From: JBATTK01 sp049670505
Lineage (GTDB): Bacteria > Bacteroidota > Bacteroidia > Flavobacteriales > Flavobacteriaceae
Reading direction: 5' to 3'
Length of the DNA stretch: 21,677 nucleotides
NCBI GenBank assembly: GCA_049670505.1
Contig: JBATTK010000034.1
Location: forward strand, 1-21,677
The translations under genes were made by a program, and so were the position numbers. The notes below the pieces were generated by a model. It had not been told where the DNA came from and searched no databases. It worked only from the letters and a program-made list of their open reading frames with translations. Position 1 is the first letter of the stretch. The number at the start of each line of letters is the position of its first letter. Positions 20,522-21,677 of the stretch are shown here, piece by piece.

Positions 20522-21677
20522 ATGAAATCTAAAAATATGCTCATACTTGGAGTTATCATAATGATTTTAGGCATGGGGATAGGAACTCTTATAATCAATT
20601 TGAGTAATAGAGAGAGCAATAAGAGTACAGTTAATGAAGATGGAGATTCCACACGGAAAAAAATTGCTGAGGATGGGAAGGAAACGCGTGAAGAAATTCA
20701 CCAATTGGATAGTAGAGTTACCAAGATTTTAGAAATGGCTAATTTGATTAATAATGAGAGAGGAACTGAATTATTAATAGCACTTTTTGGGAACGATTAC
20801 AAAATCAAACTTCAAGATGACAAATTGTTTGAGAACTTGATAGCACAAATTGAGAAAAAATCATTAGAACAAATTCTAATAGAGTTACGTTATCTCGAAA
20901 ATCTCAAGATTGATACTGTAGAGGACGATTTCAGAAATGAGATAATGAATCATTTTAAGAAATTCGATTATGTAAAGGTGATTACATCCGTCAATGCATT
21001 TATAAAAGAAAATGAAAACCTTACAAGAAAAGGGTACACGGAACTATATCTGATGAGATTAATGTGCCACCTCTTGAAGTCTGATCCTATCAAAACAAAA
21101 TCAGAAGCTGATCTAATAATTTCATTTGACCCTTCATTAGACATTGCTCTCCTTGCAATTACTACTATTGATTTTTTTGGTTACCCCAAAATTGCACTAG
21201 ATACTGGAATTAAAAAACTACAATTGATAGACAAAGAATATGATATCAATGCATATAAGGTTAATAACATTGGTCTTTTTATTAGTATAATTTCTAGCCT
21301 TGCCAGTAATCTTGAATACCAAAAACTATCAATTCAACTTGCAAAAAAAAGTATTGAAATTATAAACAAAAAGAAACCAATTAATCATTTAAATTTAATC
21401 ATTGCACAGAAAAATTTGGCAAACCAATTAATTGATGTCGAAAAGTATGAAGAAGCCAAACAACTATTAGATAGCTGTGAGAAATCTCTTGAAAATGAAG
21501 AAATAAAGTATACGGCGGCTGTGTTATCGGAACTTAAATTAAGCTATGGTGAATTATACTTCCGTTTGGGTAAGTATGAATTGGCATTAAAAAAATTTTT
21601 GACAGCTCAAGATACCTTGCTAAGATATGATGAAAATCTTAGTAATCCACGTGCAAAGATTGAGTTGGCCACCCTCT
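20522..21677 (+). CDS. Membrane-anchored TPR protein, partial (C-terminus off the window)
   Basis: ATG at 20522 opens 385 codons that run to the right edge. Residues about 5-27 (MLILGVIIMILGMGIGTLII) are a transmembrane helix, followed by a charged linker with a heptad-like run (EIHQLDSRVTKILEMANLIN). From about residue 285 on there are tetratricopeptide repeats, clearest in LSYGELYFRLGKYELALKKF. TPRs mediate protein-protein contacts; with one anchor they would face the cytoplasm or periplasm. The gene is divergent from the M48-like peptidase with 61 bases between starts, so the two share a control region and may work together. The C-terminal domain is not visible. Confidence 0.75.
   Translation, partial: MKSKNMLILGVIIMILGMGIGTLIINLSNRESNKSTVNEDGDSTRKKIAEDGKETREEIHQLDSRVTKILEMANLINNERGTELLIALFGNDYKIKLQDDKLFENLIAQIEKKSLEQILIELRYLENLKIDTVEDDFRNEIMNHFKKFDYVKVITSVNAFIKENENLTRKGYTELYLMRLMCHLLKSDPIKTKSEADLIISFDPSLDIALLAITTIDFFGYPKIALDTGIKKLQLIDKEYDINAYKVNNIGLFISIISSLASNLEYQKLSIQLAKKSIEIINKKKPINHLNLIIAQKNLANQLIDVEKYEEAKQLLDSCEKSLENEEIKYTAAVLSELKLSYGELYFRLGKYELALKKFLTAQDTLLRYDENLSNPRAKIELATL

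Overview
The window is most of a temperate, tailed-phage prophage in a Bacteroidetes genome, probably a member of the Flavobacteriia. Three things point there: promoter-like TTTG/TAnnTTTG pairs rather than sigma70 boxes, few Shine-Dalgarno sequences, and gene families known from Bacteroidetes prophages. Nearly all phage genes read leftward (minus strand); the phage repressor and part of the right-hand flank read rightward.

From right to left in transcription order: a face-to-face switch region (16748-16916) separates a CI-like repressor (16917-17309, +) from a long early operon (16747 to about 5900, -). The early operon encodes a small HTH-like protein, a LuxR-type HTH protein, several microproteins, a structured non-coding RNA with a tRNA-like T-arm (14699-14991), a large primase-ATPase, an ASCH-like protein, a complete diversity-generating retroelement (DGR) and a C5-cytosine methyltransferase. 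It ends at a terminator near 5902-5931.

The DGR is the most striking part. It has a DGR-type reverse transcriptase (7921-8922), an 84-base template repeat (8981-9064), and two tandem target genes (9092-9466 and 9471-9944), each ending in a diversified copy of the template. All substitutions but one fall at template adenines of the coding strand. No avd gene is recognisable; a 98-residue protein overlapping the RT 3' end is a candidate accessory factor.

A gap of about 460 bases (5303-5760) lies between the early and late operons. It holds nested perfect inverted repeats around AT-rich DNA and is bracketed by two matching 20-bp dyads. It is a candidate replication origin and/or late-operon control region. 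The late operon (5302 to the left edge, -) carries two unknown proteins, a ClpP-type head maturation protease fused to a scaffold-like tail, a probable major capsid protein and likely head/tail proteins. No terminase, portal or intact integrase is seen; they are presumably outside the window.

Right of the repressor (17306-18102, -) is a small cargo operon with a lipoprotein, a four-TM-type membrane protein and a small charged protein. From 18470 to 18974 there are two copies of a 15-bp tRNA-3'-end-like sequence, each followed by a terminator hairpin, and a frameshifted tyrosine-recombinase remnant, which looks like an integration scar. Beyond it, AT-richer DNA encodes a soluble M48-like zinc peptidase (19204-20460, -) divergent from a membrane-anchored TPR protein (20522 to the edge, +).
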